From Isosphaera sp. (lineage in GTDB: Bacteria; Planctomycetota; Planctomycetia; Gemmatales; Gemmataceae): a DNA stretch of 32,597 bases. The stretch is taken from the NCBI GenBank assembly GCA_013822345.1, contig PNKH01000085.1, positions 1 through 32,597 of the forward strand. The letters are read 5' to 3'. Every line of letters begins with the position of its first letter. Position 1 is the stretch's first letter. Below the pieces are notes generated by a model. That model was given only the letters and a program-made list of their open reading frames with translations. It did no database searches and was not told the origin of the DNA. This document shows positions 23,500 to 32,361 of this stretch, piece by piece. Both the position numbers and the translations under genes were made by a program.

Positions 23500-25146
23500 T
23501 CACCGGTTCGGCTCCCGCTGGTCGAGCGCCTCCGGGATCACACAACCCCGCACCGGGTTCCGCACCGCGTGGACCAGGTGCCGCCCGGACGGCGACCGGA
23601 ACACCACCGGCTGGTCGAACGGGAACTCCCCCCGCTGCCACCCCGGCAGGCAGACCGGCAACCCGTCCGGGCCGGCGGACAGGTCGGACCCGGGCCGCAC
23701 CACCCGGTACAGGTCGGACACCACGAACCGCGCCCGGGGGGCCGCCTCCCGGAGTTCCTTCAGGATTTGTTCCCGCTGCCACGGGCCGAGGCCCCACGCC
23801 GTCCCGACGTGCAGGAACCGGAACCCCGGGCGGACCCCCAACTCGGCGTACAGGGCCGACGGCGAGTCGTGCCACGCGATCAGCTCGCCGTCCCGCACGC
23901 CCTCGCCACGGAGGAAGTCGGCGGCCGCCCCCAGCTCGACCGGGTCGTGCGCCCCGAAGTGCTGGCCCCACCGGGCCACCCCGCGCCGCACCTCGCGCGG
24001 CGGGTCGCGGCCCCAGCACCCGGCCCACCACCGCGCCCGGTCCGGGTCGAACGCCGGGTTCGGGTCGACCAGGTGGCGGTACACCCACGACGACGGGCGG
24101 TCCGGTTGCGGGGCCAGGAGGGTAACGACCCCGGCGGCGACCTGGGTCAGGACGGCCAGGCACGGCAGCGGCCAGCGGTTCGCGGCGAACACCGCGAGCA
24201 TCAGCAACGTTTCCGGGACGTGGGCGTAGTGGAACCCGCGCTGCAGCAGCAGCGTCGACAGGAGCCACGCCAGGTACGCGGCGGCGAGCACCGCCCGGCG
24301 GAACCGGGCCGGGTCCGGGTCGTCACGGTCGCGCAGGTTCTTCGCGGCGAGCGGGACGGCGACCAGGGCGAACAGGCTGTACGGCGGGAAGTACCCGAGC
24401 TGGATCGTCGCCCGGAACGGTAACTCCCGCCACACGACCGCCCCGTAGGCGCTGTTCCAGTTCCGCCAGGTGTCGGCGAAGTGCGGCCACGCCCCGGTGC
24501 CGACCAGCCACCCCAGCCCGGCCAGCCCGGCGAGCGCGCCCCCGGCGAACACGGCGGCGGTGTCGCGGAACCCCAGCCGGCGGGCGGTCGCCAGCCACAC
24601 CCCCGCCGCGACGAACAGGAGGTGCGGCTTCACCCAGCACCCGAACCCCCACAACAACCCCTCGCCGACCGCGCAGGCCGGGGCCGGCGCCCCGACGCGG
24701 CGGAGCCGCAGCCCGCACGCGGCGACGGCCGGGAGCATCATCCACACGTCGCGCTGGGCGTGGTTGAACTCGTGGGAGAGCGGGTACAGCGCGGCCGCGG
24801 CCGCCGCCGCCCACGCCACCCCGGCGTGCGACGCCCCGGCCCGCCGGGCCCACGCCAGCAGCCCGGCCACCACCGCGACGACGACCCCGAGGTCGACCGC
24901 CCGCACCGCCTCGGTACTCGGCCCGAAGACGGTCCGGACGCCGCACAGGAGCCACGCGAACCCCGGCGGGTTCGTCTCGAACACGTCGCGGTAGTGGACC
25001 CCGCCGGCGAGGATCACCCGGGCGGCGGTGTCGTGCAGGGTGGCGTCGCACCACAGCGGCATGCGCAGGAACGGCGGCACCCCGGCCAGGAGGAACCCGG
25101 CGGCGGCGAGCCACCCGAGCGCGGCGGGGACGGTCCGGCGGGCCAT
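23500..25146 (-). CDS. GT39-like integral membrane glycosyltransferase
   Basis: A 548-residue polytopic protein of the PMT/ArnT-like class, which transfers sugar from lipid-linked donors on the outer side of the membrane. The first hydrophobic segment is followed by LWCDATLHDTAARVILAGGVHYRDVFETNPPGFAWLL, shown here in parts: the acidic D in CDATLHD and the NPPG turn are the family's loop-1 signature. About ten more hydrophobic segments extend to near residue 345. A soluble C-terminal domain of about 200 residues contains CWGRDPPREVRRGV and a conserved-looking LIAWHDSPSALYAELG. It starts 22 nt after the DUF1559 gene and is probably co-transcribed with it. The substrate is unknown. Confidence 0.82.
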   Translation of the reverse strand: MARRTVPAALGWLAAAGFLLAGVPPFLRMPLWCDATLHDTAARVILAGGVHYRDVFETNPPGFAWLLCGVRTVFGPSTEAVRAVDLGVVVAVVAGLLAWARRAGASHAGVAWAAAAAAALYPLSHEFNHAQRDVWMMLPAVAACGLRLRRVGAPAPACAVGEGLLWGFGCWVKPHLLFVAAGVWLATARRLGFRDTAAVFAGGALAGLAGLGWLVGTGAWPHFADTWRNWNSAYGAVVWRELPFRATIQLGYFPPYSLFALVAVPLAAKNLRDRDDPDPARFRRAVLAAAYLAWLLSTLLLQRGFHYAHVPETLLMLAVFAANRWPLPCLAVLTQVAAGVVTLLAPQPDRPSSWVYRHLVDPNPAFDPDRARWWAGCWGRDPPREVRRGVARWGQHFGAHDPVELGAAADFLRGEGVRDGELIAWHDSPSALYAELGVRPGFRFLHVGTAWGLGPWQREQILKELREAAPRARFVVSDLYRVVRPGSDLSAGPDGLPVCLPGWQRGEFPFDQPVVFRSPSGRHLVHAVRNPVRGCVIPEALDQREPNR

Positions 25147-25168
25147 GCCGGAGTGTAGAACACGCCCG

Positions 25169-26047
25169 TCACGGCACCTCGGGGATCACGTTGCCGTCGT
25201 TCCGACGGTACAGGTTCTGGTACGGGAAGTCGGCGGTGTTCACCTGCCCGGGGCAGCTCAGGGTGTACCCGGTGTGGCTCCGGACCCGGTCCGACACGAA
25301 CCGCACACTCCCGTCGCAGAACCCGAACGTCAGCCCGCCCGGGTGCGGGCTGGTCCAGGCGTGCCGGGTGCAGTTCGGGTCCGCCCCGACCCGGTCGAAC
25401 GGGGTGTTCGGCGGCAGGTCCGCCCGGCCGTAGGTCATCGCGTCGGTGACCCCGTGGACCCGCCCGATCCAGACCGCCGCCAGGCCCTTCACCGACTCCC
25501 GCTCCCCGACCGCGAACGTCTGGCTCGTCCCGTCGGAAATGTCGGTCACCCGCACCCGCGGGGTCCGCCCGGTGCCGGCGCCGTCGGCGAGGAAGATCTG
25601 GGCGCTGAGCGGGTAGTTCGACTTCCCGTAGTCCCGGGCGAGCGGGTTGGTCGGCCCGGCCACGGGGTCCGACGGGCAGGCGAACACCGGCGGCCGGCTC
25701 TGGGTGTTGGCGTTCAGCCCGGGGATCGCCCCGAGGAAGTCCGGCGGAGGGTTCAGGGCGGCGGCGAGCGGGGCCTGTTCGAGGTACGGGAGCAGGCGGG
25801 TGCCGGCCCCCCAGTTCCCGGTGGTGACGCCGGTGTTCAGGTGGTAGGCGTGCGGGAAGAACCCGTTCGCGTCGTGGAAGTTGTGGGCGGCCAGGGCGAT
25901 CTGCTTCGCGTTGTTGAAGCACCGCGTCCGGGCGGACGCCTCGCGGACCTTCTGCACCGCGGGGAGGAGGAGGCCGATCAGCACCGCGATGATGGCGATC
26001 ACCACCAACAGCTCGATCAGCGTGAAGGCGCGGCGGGGTTGCGGCAC
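25169..26047 (-). CDS. DUF1559 prepilin-type pseudopilin-like protein
   Basis: A 292-residue protein of the DUF1559 family, greatly expanded in planctomycetes. The N-terminus is a type IV prepilin signal: short basic leader, then FTLIELLVVIAIIAVLIGLLLPAVQKVREASAR, with cleavage expected before the Phe and the +5 Glu present. The C-terminal H-x-G-G-x-F motif appears as HPGGLTFGFCDGSVRFV near 245-260. Function is unknown; pseudopilin-like surface structures are assumed for the family. GTG 26047 has GGAG 7 nt upstream and gives the short leader expected; a longer frame to 26107 would make an unusually long one. It is divergent from the Rieske gene, 174 bp away. Confidence 0.93.
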   Translation of the reverse strand: MPQPRRAFTLIELLVVIAIIAVLIGLLLPAVQKVREASARTRCFNNAKQIALAAHNFHDANGFFPHAYHLNTGVTTGNWGAGTRLLPYLEQAPLAAALNPPPDFLGAIPGLNANTQSRPPVFACPSDPVAGPTNPLARDYGKSNYPLSAQIFLADGAGTGRTPRVRVTDISDGTSQTFAVGERESVKGLAAVWIGRVHGVTDAMTYGRADLPPNTPFDRVGADPNCTRHAWTSPHPGGLTFGFCDGSVRFVSDRVRSHTGYTLSCPGQVNTADFPYQNLYRRNDGNVIPEVP

Positions 26048-26221
26048 GGGCGGGCTCCGGTCGGGGCGGTTGGACCGATGGTACCGTCGCCCGGCGGGGC
26101 TCCGCAACCGGGTCGTGTCGGGAACCTCCCGGCCGGGGTTGTGGCGGCCGGCGGCGCGGGTAAGAAGATACGCAGGTTACGGGGAGTCTGCGCCGGCCCA
26201 CCACCCCACCATTCGGGCGGG

Positions 26222-27382
26222 ATGTTCACCAACCAGCACCACCTCCGCCACCTCCTCCGGCCGGAGCACTACACGTCGGAGGAGCAGTACCGGGCGGAGC
26301 TGCGGCACCTGTTCCGGCCGGCGTGGCACCCGGTCGCGACCACCGGCGACCTGGCCCGGGACGGCGACTTCGTCGCCCTCGACCTGCTCGACACCCCGTT
26401 CCTGATCCGCAACTTCGGCGGGGAGCTGCGGGCGTTCCTGAACGTCTGCCCGCACCGCCACAGCCGGCTCACCGACCGGCCGCGCGGGAACACCGAGAAG
26501 CTGCGGTGCCGGTACCACGGGTGGGAGTTCAACGCGGACGGCCGCACCGGGAAGATCCCGGACGCCCGGATCTTCCGCCCGTGGGACCGGGAGAACGCGT
26601 GCCTCCGGCGGTTCCGGGTCGACACCTGCGGGGAGCTGGTGTTCGTCCACTTCGGCGACACCGGGGTGCCGCTCCGGGAGTGGCTCGCCCCGGTGTGGGA
26701 CGTGTGGGCGGAGGGGTACGGGGGGGACTACCGGCACGCGGCGACGTGGGAGAGGGACTTCCCGTGCAACTGGAAGGTGGTGCTGGAGAACTCGCTGGAG
26801 TCGTACCACATCCCGGAGGTCCACCCGCAGACGTTCAAGGAGTTCCCGCCGGAGGAGAACGCCTGGCACGAGCTGACCGACCGGTTCAGCTCGTTCAAGA
26901 CGGTCCCGCCGGACGAGTTCGCGACCCGGGTGGAGCGGTGGCTGTCCCGCCGGCTGGGGGTGGAGCCGGTGAACGAGTACTGGCACCGGGTGCTCCACCC
27001 GCACGCCACCGGGAGCCTGATGCCGTCGTTCCGGATGATGCAGTGCGTGTTCCCGACCGGGCCGCGGACGTGCCGGTACCGGTGCATCTTCTTCACCCTC
27101 CGCGGCCGCCGTCGGAACCCGGTCGCGTGGGTCCTGTACCGGCTCCTGCGGGCGGTCGCCACTTACGTCGGGAAGAAGGTGTTCGCCGAGGACGCGTCGA
27201 TCTACGCGGGGGTGCAGCGCGGTCTGGAGGCGAGCCCGCACCCCGGGGTGATCGGCACCCGGGAGGAGCGGATCTACCAGTTCCAGAAGTACGTCCTCGA
27301 CGGCTGCCGCGGGGCGGCCGAGCTGCCGGTGCTCCCCGACCCGGCCCCCGTCCCCGCGTGCAACGGCACCGCCCCCACATAG
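26222..27382 (+). CDS. Rieske aromatic-ring-hydroxylating-type oxygenase
   Basis: A 386-residue Rieske non-haem iron oxygenase alpha subunit, a family that hydroxylates aromatic rings, choline or carnitine-like compounds using electrons from a reductase. The 2Fe-2S ligands are C76, H78, C96 and H99 (CPHRH, CRYHGW). The mononuclear iron site is H196 and H201 (ESYHIPEVH), with the third Asp in FAEDASIYAGVQRG near 320. The ESYHxxxxH pattern resembles the choline/carnitine monooxygenase type more than dioxygenases. No reductase, ferredoxin or beta subunit is nearby. The last residues (GTAPT) and the TAG are encoded within the left arm of a palindrome. A possible promoter with TTGTGG and TAAGAA near 26137-26165 is weak. 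Confidence 0.9.
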   Translation: MFTNQHHLRHLLRPEHYTSEEQYRAELRHLFRPAWHPVATTGDLARDGDFVALDLLDTPFLIRNFGGELRAFLNVCPHRHSRLTDRPRGNTEKLRCRYHGWEFNADGRTGKIPDARIFRPWDRENACLRRFRVDTCGELVFVHFGDTGVPLREWLAPVWDVWAEGYGGDYRHAATWERDFPCNWKVVLENSLESYHIPEVHPQTFKEFPPEENAWHELTDRFSSFKTVPPDEFATRVERWLSRRLGVEPVNEYWHRVLHPHATGSLMPSFRMMQCVFPTGPRTCRYRCIFFTLRGRRRNPVAWVLYRLLRAVATYVGKKVFAEDASIYAGVQRGLEASPHPGVIGTREERIYQFQKYVLDGCRGAAELPVLPDPAPVPACNGTAPT

Positions 27383-27450
27383 CAGCGGGCTCGCCCGCCG
27401 GATCACCGCGCCGACGGCGGGCGAGCCCGCCGCGATGTGGGGGCGGTGCC
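27365..27450. repeat. Palindrome spanning the Rieske gene stop
   Basis: Arms of 36 bp at 27365-27400 and 27415-27450 have two mismatches; the loop is 14 nt. The TAG of the Rieske gene (27380-27382) lies in the left arm, and both mismatches fall at or next to this stop (left tagcag, right-arm equivalent tcgcgg). One mismatch thus separates the stop codon from a sense codon. It is not part of families A-D. Confidence 0.9.
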
Positions 27451-27524
27451 CGCGGCCGGCACCCAACTTGCGGCACTCCCCCCGGCCGACCGCACGCCGG
27501 TCCCGTCCGAGAGGAGCGCCACCG

Positions 27525-28283
27525 ATGCCCGACACCACCCCGTCCGCGGACCAGCCGGTCCGGCACAAGCTCCAGGTCCACTTCGACCTCCACCAGTGCG
27601 AGCTCGCCCAGGACGTGCTCGACGACCTGGCCGACGCCGCCGACGCCCTGGCCCGGCAGGCCGGGAACTTCCCGCTCGCCGAGCTGCGGGTGCTGATCGA
27701 GTGGGGGACCCGGAACAACGAGTACGCGGTCAAGACCACCCTCATCCTGCCCAACGAGACGCTCGTCACCAGCGACCACGACCCGGTGGTGCACGCCGCC
27801 TTCGAGCGTGCGCTGGCGAGCGTGGAAGACCGGATGAAGGAGTACAAGGACCGGCTGAACCAGATCGAGGAGCGGCGGAAGCACGAGGCCGGGACGCACC
27901 AGGACCTCTCCCCGGCGACGGCCGCGGACCCGGCCGCCCTGGACGAGGCGGCCCGGGCCGGAGACTACGCCGCGTACCGGGCGGCGGTCGCCCCGTACGA
28001 GGACCCGCTGCGGCTGCGGGTCGGGCGGTGGGTGGAGCGGTATCCGGCGGTGCAGGCCCGGATCGGCCGCGGGCTGGAGACGATCGACATCGCCGAGGCG
28101 GTGCTGCTGGCCGCGTTCGAGGGGCACGAGGGCCGGCCGGCGGACGTGCCGTACGGGCGGTGGCTGGTCGGGCTGATCGACGCCGAGGTGCGGGAGTTCG
28201 AGAAGCACCCGGACCAGGAGTTGGAGAACGTGAACATGGCCCGGGCGGCGTGCGCCGCCCAGCCGACCCCGGGCGCCCCGTAG
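27525..28283 (+). CDS. HPF/RaiA-like protein with extra C-terminal domain
   Basis: A 252-residue protein whose N-terminal part (about 13-115) resembles the S30AE ribosome-hibernation fold: LQVHFDLHQCELAQDVLDDLADAADAL, then YAVKTTLILPNETLVTSDHDPVVHAAFERALASVEDRMKEYKDRL, given here in shortened form, with the Lys-rich second helix. Residues about 140-235 form a second domain, RYPAVQARIGRGLETIDIAEAV, AAFEGHEGRP, YGRWLVGLIDAEV, that looks like a sigma-factor region 2 helix bundle. The usual long-HPF dimerisation tail is absent. The ATG follows GAGAGGAG. A family A palindrome starts 3 nt after the stop. Role in ribosome hibernation is inference. Confidence 0.72.
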   Translation: MPDTTPSADQPVRHKLQVHFDLHQCELAQDVLDDLADAADALARQAGNFPLAELRVLIEWGTRNNEYAVKTTLILPNETLVTSDHDPVVHAAFERALASVEDRMKEYKDRLNQIEERRKHEAGTHQDLSPATAADPAALDEAARAGDYAAYRAAVAPYEDPLRLRVGRWVERYPAVQARIGRGLETIDIAEAVLLAAFEGHEGRPADVPYGRWLVGLIDAEVREFEKHPDQELENVNMARAACAAQPTPGAP

Positions 28284-28285
28284 CC

Positions 28286-28378
28286 GTAGGGTGGGCCGAA
28301 GCCGGCGCTTCGCCGGCGAGTCCCACCGCGATACGAGGTGGGACTCGCCGGCGAAGCGCCGGCTTCGGCCCACCCTAC
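28286..28378. repeat. Family A palindrome between convergent genes
   Basis: Perfect 42-bp arms at 28286-28327 and 28337-28378 flank a 9-nt loop. It starts 3 nt after the HPF-like stop and ends 4 nt before the stop of the convergent HhH gene, filling the gap. Relative to the copy at 11309 there is one inserted base and one c/t change, both present in each arm. Confidence 0.93.
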
Positions 28379-28382
28379 TCCA

Positions 28383-29309
28383 CTACTCCACGTCGTCGAA
28401 CAGCCCCGGGCTCGCGGGCGGGGCGTCCGGCAGGGTGCCGCCGGGGAGCAGCCCGTAGTGCCGGGCGCACTCCGCCTCCCGCCCGCGCACCACCCGCCTC
28501 CCGGCCAGCGGCCCGCTCGTCTCGGTCACCACCGTGTGCTGGCCGGTCGCCCCGTCCTTCTCGAAGTACAAGACCACCCAGTCGTGGTCCCGGCCGGCCC
28601 GGTGGGCGGTCTGGGTGTTCGAGAACATCGCCCGGTACCGCCGCCCGCCCCGCCGCGCCCGCAGCACCGGCAGCCACGCCTCCCCGGTCGGGTTGAACCG
28701 CCGCGGGGCGACCCGCCGCAGCTCGTTCCTCCCCGCCTTCTCGCGGTAGGTGGCGTCGACCGCCAGCACGTCCGCGACCGGCGGCGGCCCGGCCGCCGGC
28801 CCGCCGACCGGCCGGCGGAACCGCCCGGCCAGCGCCTCGCGGATGCCGCGGAGCCGCTTCGGCCCCACGCCCGGGAACCCCTCCAGCCGGCCGTCGTACG
28901 CCGCCCGCTCCAGCTCCTCCAGCGTCCCGACGCCGAGCCGCTCGTGGATCCGGCGGGCGAGCTCCGGGCCGACCCCGGCGACGCTCCCGATCACGTCCTC
29001 CGGCTTCTCGCCGAGGCCCTCGATGTGCAGCATCCGCCCGGTCGCCAGCAACTCGGCCAGCGTCGCCGCGAGCCGGCCGCCGATCCCCGGCAGCTCCGTC
29101 AGCGCCCGCCGCCCGCCGTCGCGCAGGATGTCGACCGCCGGCCGGTCCAGCCCGCGGACGGTCGCCGCCGCGGTCCGGTACGCCCGGACCCGGTACACGT
29201 TCGCCCCCTCCCCCTCCAACGTCGTCGCCGCCTGCTCCAACCGACGCGCGGCCTCCTCGTTGCCCAGCGGCAGCCGGTCGGGGCGGGCGGATTGCTCGTG
29301 AGCAACCAT
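28383..29309 (-). CDS. PolX N-terminal/HhH DNA-binding protein without polymerase palm
   Basis: A 308-residue protein. Its N-terminal half is the PolX-type DNA-binding module: an 8-kDa-like domain (NEEAARRLEQAATTLEGEG, YRVRAYRTAAATVRGL, about 16-55), then helix-hairpin-helix motifs LPGIGGRLAATLAEL, VAGVGPELARRIHERLG and FPGVGPKRLRGIREAL to about 180. The palm and fingers with the catalytic Asp triad are absent; so is the PHP domain. Residues about 195-308 form another domain (RFNPTGEAWLPVLRARRGGRRYRAMFSNTQ, WVVLYFEKDG, in parts) I do not recognise. A DNA-repair or structure-binding role is inference. ATG 29309 is preferred to TTG 29330. The 220-bp divergent gap to the cytochrome gene holds no clear promoter. 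Confidence 0.82.
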   Translation of the reverse strand: MVAHEQSARPDRLPLGNEEAARRLEQAATTLEGEGANVYRVRAYRTAAATVRGLDRPAVDILRDGGRRALTELPGIGGRLAATLAELLATGRMLHIEGLGEKPEDVIGSVAGVGPELARRIHERLGVGTLEELERAAYDGRLEGFPGVGPKRLRGIREALAGRFRRPVGGPAAGPPPVADVLAVDATYREKAGRNELRRVAPRRFNPTGEAWLPVLRARRGGRRYRAMFSNTQTAHRAGRDHDWVVLYFEKDGATGQHTVVTETSGPLAGRRVVRGREAECARHYGLLPGGTLPDAPPASPGLFDDVE

Positions 29310-29530
29310 CGCCGCCACCCCCGTGTTCAAATGTTCCCTAGCCTGGATTAGACGGGCGGGAGCGACCGGGGATTCGGCAAAACCGTCACCCGCGGCGTCC
29401 GCGGCACGCCCGGCCGGGGTTCACGCCATGTCGGGTCGTCGGGATTTCCCCTTCCCTTCGGCCCGGACCTGCCGCACTCTAGTGGGAAGCCTTCCTGCCC
29501 GCCGCCGACCCGCCCCATCAGGACCCGCCG

Positions 29531-32326
29531 ATGCCCGGTGACTTCCTCCCCCGCGCCGCCCGGGGCCTTGCGCTCGTCGTCCTCGCCGCCGGGGCGGCGC
29601 CCGCCGCCGAGCCGGCCGGGGCGGTGGTCGGCCGCGGCACCGCCGACGGAAGGGTGCTGCTCGGCGAACTGAACTGCGTCGCCTGCCACGCCGCCGAGAA
29701 GTCGGTCTTCCCGCCGCGGCAAGCCGCGATCCTGACCGAGGTCGGGGCGCGGGTCACGCCGCAGCACCTCCGCGACTACCTCACCGCCCCGCACGCGGCC
29801 AAGCCCGGCACCGTCATGCCGGACCTCCTCCACGCCCTGCCGCCGGCCGAGAAGGACGCGGCCGCCGACGCCCTCGCCCAGTACCTCGCCACCCTCGGCG
29901 GCCCGTTCCCGGACAAGCCGGCCGGGGTCACCGCCGCCCGGGTCGAGCGCGGCCAGGTCCTGTACCACTCGGTCGGGTGCGTCGCGTGCCACCAGCCGTT
30001 CGCCGCCCCGCCGAAGATCAAGCGCGACGGCCCGCCGAAGGAGGAGGGCGACGACCCGCCGAAGCCGGCCCAGATCGAGACGCCGTCGGTCCCGCTCGGC
30101 GACCTGGCGAAGAAGACGGCGGTCGAGCCGCTGGCGAAGTTCCTCCAGGACCCGCTCCACGTCCGGCCGTCGGGCCGGATGCCGTCACTGAACCTCACCG
30201 CGGCCGAGGCGCGCGACGTCGCCGCGTACCTCCTCCGCGACCAGCGCGACCCGACGCGGTCGGTGTCGCTGCCCGGCGTCGAGGTGGACACCTTCGCCGG
30301 GGCGTTCACGAAGCTGCCGGACCTCGCGAAGCTGACCCCGACCCGCACGACCGAGGCGGCGACCGCCGCGTTCCCGCTGCCGAAGGGCGACAAGCCGTCG
30401 GCCGGGCCGGTCCTGCGCGTCCGCGGGCGGGTCAAGGTCGAGAAGGGGAACTACCGGTTCGGCATCCAGACCGACGGCCCGGCAGTGCTGACCGTCGCCG
30501 GGAAGGTGGTCGCCGACACCGCCGGGGCGAAGAAGTTCAAGGACGCGGCCGTCGAGTTGGCGGCCGGCGAGCACCCGTTCGAGGCGGTGTTCCTGCACAC
30601 GAGCAGCTTCGCGGTGCAGTGGCAACCGCCGACCGCCAAGAACCTCGGCAACGTCCCCGCGAACGTGCTGTCGTTCCCCGCCGACGCGGCCGCCCCGAAG
30701 GCCGCCGCGTTCACCCCGGACAAGACGAAGGCGGCGATGGGAAAGGAGTTGTTCGCGTCGCTCGGGTGTGCGTCGTGCCACCAGGTCGGGAAGGACCCGC
30801 TCACCCCGTTGAAGGCCCCGGAGTTAACGAAGCTCGTCGCCGCGAAGCCGGACGGGTGCCTGTCCGAGACGCCGGGCAAGGGCCGCCCGCGGTACGACCT
30901 GACCGCCGCCCAGCGGACCGCACTGTCCGCGGCCCTCGCCGACCCGAAGCCCGCCGACCCGAAGGCGGTCATCGCCCACACCACCACCGCCCTGAACTGC
31001 GTCGCCTGCCACGCCCGCGGCGACAGCAACCCCGACGCCGGCCGGGCCGCGTACTTCGTCTACGAGGCGGTCGCGGACCTCGGCGACGAGGGCCGGTTGC
31101 CCCCGTCGTTAACCGGGGTCGGTAGCAAGCTCACCCCAGCGGGTTTCCAGGCGGCGATGTTCGCCCCGGCCGGCACCCCGAAGTATCGCCCGTACATGGC
31201 GACCCGGATGCCGAACTTCGGCCCCGCGAACGCCGGCCACCTCCCGGAGTTGTTCGCCAAGGCCGACGCCGGGTTCGTCGCGAGTCACACCCCGGCGTTC
31301 AACCTGGCGATGCTGTCCGACGGCCGGCACCTGTCGGGGAAGAACGCCCTCGCCTGCGTGAACTGCCACTCGTGGGGCGGGTACCGTGTCCAGGGGGCGG
31401 AAGGTCTCGACCTCCTCGACACCGTCGGCCGGCTGCAGCCCGCGTGGTTTCACGCCTGGCTGCTCGACCCGAACAAGATCCGCCGCGGCACCCGGATGCC
31501 GACCGGCTGGCCGGAGGGGAAGAGTCCGTACCCGACGATCCAGGGCGGCGACACCCACAAGCAGATCGACGCGATCTGGACGCACCTCCAGGCCGGCGCC
31601 CGCGGCGGGCTGCCGGCCGGGCTGGTCGAGCCGGAGGCGCGGTTCCTCGTCCCGACCGACCGGCCGATCGTGTTCCGCACGTTCCTCGACCGGGTCGGGG
31701 CGCACGCCATCCTCGTCGGCTTCCCGGAGCGGACGCACCTGGCGTTCGACGCCAACCGGGTCCGCACCGCGGCGCTGTGGGGCGGGCCGTTCGTCTCGAC
31801 CAAGGAGGCGTGGGACGGCCGGGCCGGGCTGTACGCTCCGGTCCCCAGCCCGGACGCGATCCGCCTGCCGGACGGGCCGCCGTTCGCCGCCCTGAAGTCC
31901 GCGTCCGACCCGTGGCCGGCCGACGTGCCGAGGCCGAAGCTCGGGTCCGCCCGCACCCCGCCGGGGTGGAAGTACCTCGGCTACCGCCTCGACGACAAGG
32001 ACGTGCCGACCTTCCTGTACCGGGTGAACGACGTGGAGGTGGAGGAGACGCCGGCGGTCGTGTCGCGGAAGGACGGGGTGTTCCTCGCCCGCCGGTTCGT
32101 TCTGACCAGCCCCGCCGACGTGCCGGACTTCTACTACCGGGCGACCGCCGGCAAGATCACCGCCGCCGACGGCACGTTCGTGGTGGACGGGAAGCAGCGG
32201 TGGCGGCTGACCGGGGCGGCGGTCCGGCCCGGCGCCGGCGGGGCGCAGGAGCTGGTGCTGCCGGTGAAGTTCGCCAGGGCCGGCGACGGCTGGACCGCCT
32301 CGTTCGACGTGGAAGTCAGTTGGTGA
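29531..32326 (+). CDS. Secreted multihaem cytochrome c with PA14-like domain
   Basis: A 931-residue exported protein with five CxxCH haem sites: C49, C150, C413, C490 and C609 as first Cys. Possible axial Met residues follow in GTVMPD (96), SGRMPS (217), ATRMPN (560) and GTRMPTGW (about 658). A signal peptide ends near residue 26 (AAPAAEP). Residues about 292-368 form a PA14-like beta domain between the second and third haem modules (NYRFGIQTDGPAVLTVAGKVV). The C-terminal 250 residues form a beta-rich domain without haem. Planctomycete cytochromes of this type occur with surface polysaccharide and electron-transfer genes, but no partner is adjacent. The start has a purine-poor leader (ggacccgcc). 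A palindrome lies 35 nt after the stop. Confidence 0.88.
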   Translation: MPGDFLPRAARGLALVVLAAGAAPAAEPAGAVVGRGTADGRVLLGELNCVACHAAEKSVFPPRQAAILTEVGARVTPQHLRDYLTAPHAAKPGTVMPDLLHALPPAEKDAAADALAQYLATLGGPFPDKPAGVTAARVERGQVLYHSVGCVACHQPFAAPPKIKRDGPPKEEGDDPPKPAQIETPSVPLGDLAKKTAVEPLAKFLQDPLHVRPSGRMPSLNLTAAEARDVAAYLLRDQRDPTRSVSLPGVEVDTFAGAFTKLPDLAKLTPTRTTEAATAAFPLPKGDKPSAGPVLRVRGRVKVEKGNYRFGIQTDGPAVLTVAGKVVADTAGAKKFKDAAVELAAGEHPFEAVFLHTSSFAVQWQPPTAKNLGNVPANVLSFPADAAAPKAAAFTPDKTKAAMGKELFASLGCASCHQVGKDPLTPLKAPELTKLVAAKPDGCLSETPGKGRPRYDLTAAQRTALSAALADPKPADPKAVIAHTTTALNCVACHARGDSNPDAGRAAYFVYEAVADLGDEGRLPPSLTGVGSKLTPAGFQAAMFAPAGTPKYRPYMATRMPNFGPANAGHLPELFAKADAGFVASHTPAFNLAMLSDGRHLSGKNALACVNCHSWGGYRVQGAEGLDLLDTVGRLQPAWFHAWLLDPNKIRRGTRMPTGWPEGKSPYPTIQGGDTHKQIDAIWTHLQAGARGGLPAGLVEPEARFLVPTDRPIVFRTFLDRVGAHAILVGFPERTHLAFDANRVRTAALWGGPFVSTKEAWDGRAGLYAPVPSPDAIRLPDGPPFAALKSASDPWPADVPRPKLGSARTPPGWKYLGYRLDDKDVPTFLYRVNDVEVEETPAVVSRKDGVFLARRFVLTSPADVPDFYYRATAGKITAADGTFVVDGKQRWRLTGAAVRPGAGGAQELVLPVKFARAGDGWTASFDVEVSW

Positions 32327-32361
32327 AGCCGCCCACACCGTCCGGTCCGTTGACGTCGAAC

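Noticed and set aside
23336-24268. Open frame containing GCNSVVEYLVANEVVVGSSPITRS
   Set aside because: This is the tRNA-Gly gene read as protein.
26222-28283. Rieske oxygenase plus HPF-like gene as a functional operon
   Set aside because: They are separated by a 36-bp-arm palindrome and 142 nt, and their functions have no known connection.
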